Shown here piece by piece: positions 14,513-16,348 of a stretch of 16,348 bases of DNA. The notes beneath the pieces are model-generated. The model ran no database searches. It was not told the origin of the DNA and saw nothing but the letters and a program-made list of their open reading frames with translations. Position numbers and translations under genes: made by a program. Source of the stretch: DASZZY01 sp036260395 (GTDB taxonomy: Bacteria > Actinomycetota > UBA4738 > CALAEC01); NCBI GenBank assembly GCA_036260395.1, contig DASZZY010000130.1, forward strand, positions 1 to 16,348. The letters are read 5' to 3'. The first letter of the stretch is position 1; each line of letters opens with the position of its first letter.

Positions 14513-15991
14513 CTATCCCCCGGTGAGGCGGGTGGCCGCGGGGTCGATGACCGAGAGGAGCCAGGCCGGGGCCAGCCCGATGACGACGGTCAGCGCCACG
14601 AGCGTCGCCAGCGCGGTTCCCTCGGCGGCCCGCAGGTCGGCCCACCCCGGCCAGCGGCCCTCCCCGGGCCCCAGGAACACCTGGCGGAGCATCCGCAGGA
14701 ACGCCGCGGCCAGCAGGACGACGCCCAGGAGCCCGATGGCCGCCAGCCACGGGTACACCGAGAACGTCCCCACGAAGATCTGGAACTCGGCCACGAAGCC
14801 GGCCAGTCCCGGGAGCCCCAGGCTGGCGAACGCCAGGATCACCGTGACGCCGGTCATGGCCGGGGCTCGCCCGGCGAGGCCGCCGAAGACGTCCATGTCG
14901 TAGGTCTCGGCGCGGGCCCACATCGACCCGGCCCACAGGAACAGCCCCCCGGTGATCAGGCCGTGGGCCACCATCTCCACCACGGCGCCGGTCAGCGCGA
15001 GCGCCCGGGCGTCGACCTCGCCCGTCGCCACGGCCCCGGCCGCGGCGATGCCGAGGACGGTGTACCCCATGTGCACGACGCTCGAGTACGCGATCAGCCG
15101 CTTGAGGTTCGCCTGGGCCAGCGTGACCAGCGCGCCGTACACGATGCTGACCACGCCGAGGACGCCCAGCACGACGGCGTACCGCCGGAAGGCGTCGGGC
15201 AGCATCGGCATGAGGATCCTGATGAACCCGTACGTCCCCATCTTCAGCAGGACCCCCGCCAGGATCGTCGAGCCCGGGGCGGGGGCGTCCACGTGGGCCG
15301 GGGGGAGCCAGGTGTGGAACGGCACCAGCGGCGCCTTGATGGCGAAGGCCACGGCGAACCCGAGGAACACCAGGGTGGCCCGCAGCCCCGCCCCGCCGAT
15401 CGGCTGCTGCCGGATGATCTCCAGCATGTCGAACGTCCTCGGCTCGGTGGCCAGGTAGAGCCCCAGGATGGCCAGGAGCATCGCCAGCGAGCCGGCCAGC
15501 GTGTACAGGAAGAACTTCAGCGCGGAACGCTGGCTATCCCCGTGGCCCCAGACGCCGATGACGAAGTACATCCCGGCCAGCGACAGGTCCCAGAACACGT
15601 AGAACAGGAAGAGGTCGAGGGCCAAGAAGACCCCCAGCGACGCCGACTCCAGGAACAGCATCACCGCGTAGTACCCGCGAGCCCGGCCCCGCAGGTCCTC
15701 GGGGAAGACCAGCGCCGCCAGGAACAGCAGGGCGGTCATCGCCGCCAGGGGCAGCGACACGCCGTCGACGCCAACCTTGTAGCCGACGCCCAGCGTCGGG
15801 ATCCACGACATCGACTCGATCTGTTCCGGCGAGCCACCGCCCTCGAAGCGGAGCCACGTGACGATCAGCAGCACCAGCGAGAGCGACGCCGCGGCGAGCG
15901 CGGACCACCGCTGAACCCGCTCGCGCCCGCGGGGGAGGAGCCAGACGATGGCCGCACCGGCCAGCGGGATGAAGATGGCCGCGGAGAGCAC
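14513..15991 (-). CDS. nuoM: NADH-quinone oxidoreductase subunit M
   Basis: A second antiporter-like proton-pumping subunit of complex I. 492 residues and about 14 membrane segments. Signatures: FWDLSLAGMYFVIGVWGH, LKFFLYTLAGS, AIKAPLVPFHTWLPPAHVDA, GSTILAGVLLKMGTYGFIR, NLKRLIAYSSVVHMGY and GFVAEFQIFVG. The GTG start at 15991 is 2 nt after the nuoL stop, with GGGAGG (15997-16002) 5 nt upstream inside the nuoL end; codons further upstream lie within nuoL and encode non-family sequence. Odd point: the fifth-helix glutamate (Glu144 in E. coli, in FWEMMLVPMYF) is Asp135 here (codon 15587-15589). Confidence 0.94.
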   Translation of the reverse strand: MLSAAIFIPLAGAAIVWLLPRGRERVQRWSALAAASLSLVLLIVTWLRFEGGGSPEQIESMSWIPTLGVGYKVGVDGVSLPLAAMTALLFLAALVFPEDLRGRARGYYAVMLFLESASLGVFLALDLFLFYVFWDLSLAGMYFVIGVWGHGDSQRSALKFFLYTLAGSLAMLLAILGLYLATEPRTFDMLEIIRQQPIGGAGLRATLVFLGFAVAFAIKAPLVPFHTWLPPAHVDAPAPGSTILAGVLLKMGTYGFIRILMPMLPDAFRRYAVVLGVLGVVSIVYGALVTLAQANLKRLIAYSSVVHMGYTVLGIAAAGAVATGEVDARALALTGAVVEMVAHGLITGGLFLWAGSMWARAETYDMDVFGGLAGRAPAMTGVTVILAFASLGLPGLAGFVAEFQIFVGTFSVYPWLAAIGLLGVVLLAAAFLRMLRQVFLGPGEGRWPGWADLRAAEGTALATLVALTVVIGLAPAWLLSVIDPAATRLTGG

Positions 15992-15993
15992 CG

Positions 15994-16348
15994 CTACCTC
16001 CCGACAACGGCCGCCACGACCACGACGACCACCCCGATGGCGACGAAGACGTAGTTCCGGTGCGCCAGCCCCGTCTGGAGCCGCCGGCTGGCGGCCCCCA
16101 CGACTCCGACCCCGCGGGCCAGGCCCTCCACGGCGGCATCGACGGCCCGTTCGTCGACCGTCCGGGACCCGAGGGCGCCGGCGAACGTGCCGCGCGCGAC
16201 GCCGCCCACGACGCCGTCCACACCTCGCTCCCCCCACCACGAGACGAGCCGCGAGAAGGCGTCGCTGATCCGTCCGACGGCCCGGACCCCCGCGTCGATC
16301 ACGCGGTCGTCGAACCGACCCAGCGCCCGAGCGACGGCCAGCACCGGC
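15994..16348 (-). CDS. nuoL: NADH-quinone oxidoreductase subunit L, C-terminal end only
   Basis: The last ~118 codons of a gene that enters from beyond the window edge. It ends with RRLQTGLAHRNYVFVAIG and a run of Val, matching the NuoL C-terminus (LQTG..RNY, then a final membrane helix). Its place directly before nuoM (2-nt gap) supports the call. The visible part carries the amphipathic lateral-helix region and a final transmembrane helix, not the proton channel. Before the last helix there are three related units of the form (I/V)D-x-x-V/A-x-x-(V/L)-x-R. Identity rests on position and the LQTG motif. Confidence 0.8.
   Translation of the reverse strand, partial: PVLAVARALGRFDDRVIDAGVRAVGRISDAFSRLVSWWGERGVDGVVGGVARGTFAGALGSRTVDERAVDAAVEGLARGVGVVGAASRRLQTGLAHRNYVFVAIGVVVVVVAAVVGR

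Overview
The window is a very GC-rich stretch (roughly 70% by eye) with dense, short-spaced genes and frequent GTG/TTG starts. A DUF3263 protein next to a LytR_C-domain protein, an apparently leaderless divergent gene pair and a DivIVA-type coiled-coil protein all point to an actinobacterium (Actinomycetota), probably an uncultured or deep lineage. I cannot place it below phylum. No tRNA, rRNA, CRISPR array, insertion sequence or prophage gene is visible.

Layout. (1) 3-2926: trehalose synthesis. The 3' part of otsA (+) runs tail-to-tail into otsB (-); otsB is divergent from a gene for a small lipoprotein (+). (2) 2918-5059, minus strand: a Glu/Leu/Phe/Val dehydrogenase (probably GdhA), then a promoter and a two-gene unit for a DUF3263 protein and a membrane-anchored LytR_C protein. 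(3) 5212-11107, plus strand: a secreted GH18-FN3 glycosidase, a ~290-nt non-coding leader with hairpins, an 807-residue coiled-coil protein with two DivIVA-like motifs at its C-terminus, a membrane-bound processive GT2 glycosyltransferase, and a 70-residue membrane protein with an LAVTG motif, closed by a 15-bp terminator-like inverted repeat. (4) 11279-13089, plus strand: a DrrAB-type ABC exporter whose two genes overlap by ATGA. (5) 13098-16348, minus strand: nuoL (partial), nuoM and nuoN of respiratory complex I, 2 nt apart from each other.

How the genes may work together. Block 3 is the most interesting part. A polysaccharide synthase, a glycan hydrolase and a filament- or pole-forming scaffold are neighbours, which suggests a spatially organised cell-surface glycan system; this is inference from context only. 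The NuoM and NuoN copies are also unusual: the glutamate expected in their fifth transmembrane region is Asp in NuoM and Leu in NuoN, so this complex I may belong to a divergent branch. Gene junctions are very tight: otsA/otsB share a CTAG as both stop codons, the lipoprotein and LytR_C genes overlap by 9 bp, and drrB/nuoN converge with 8 bp between them.
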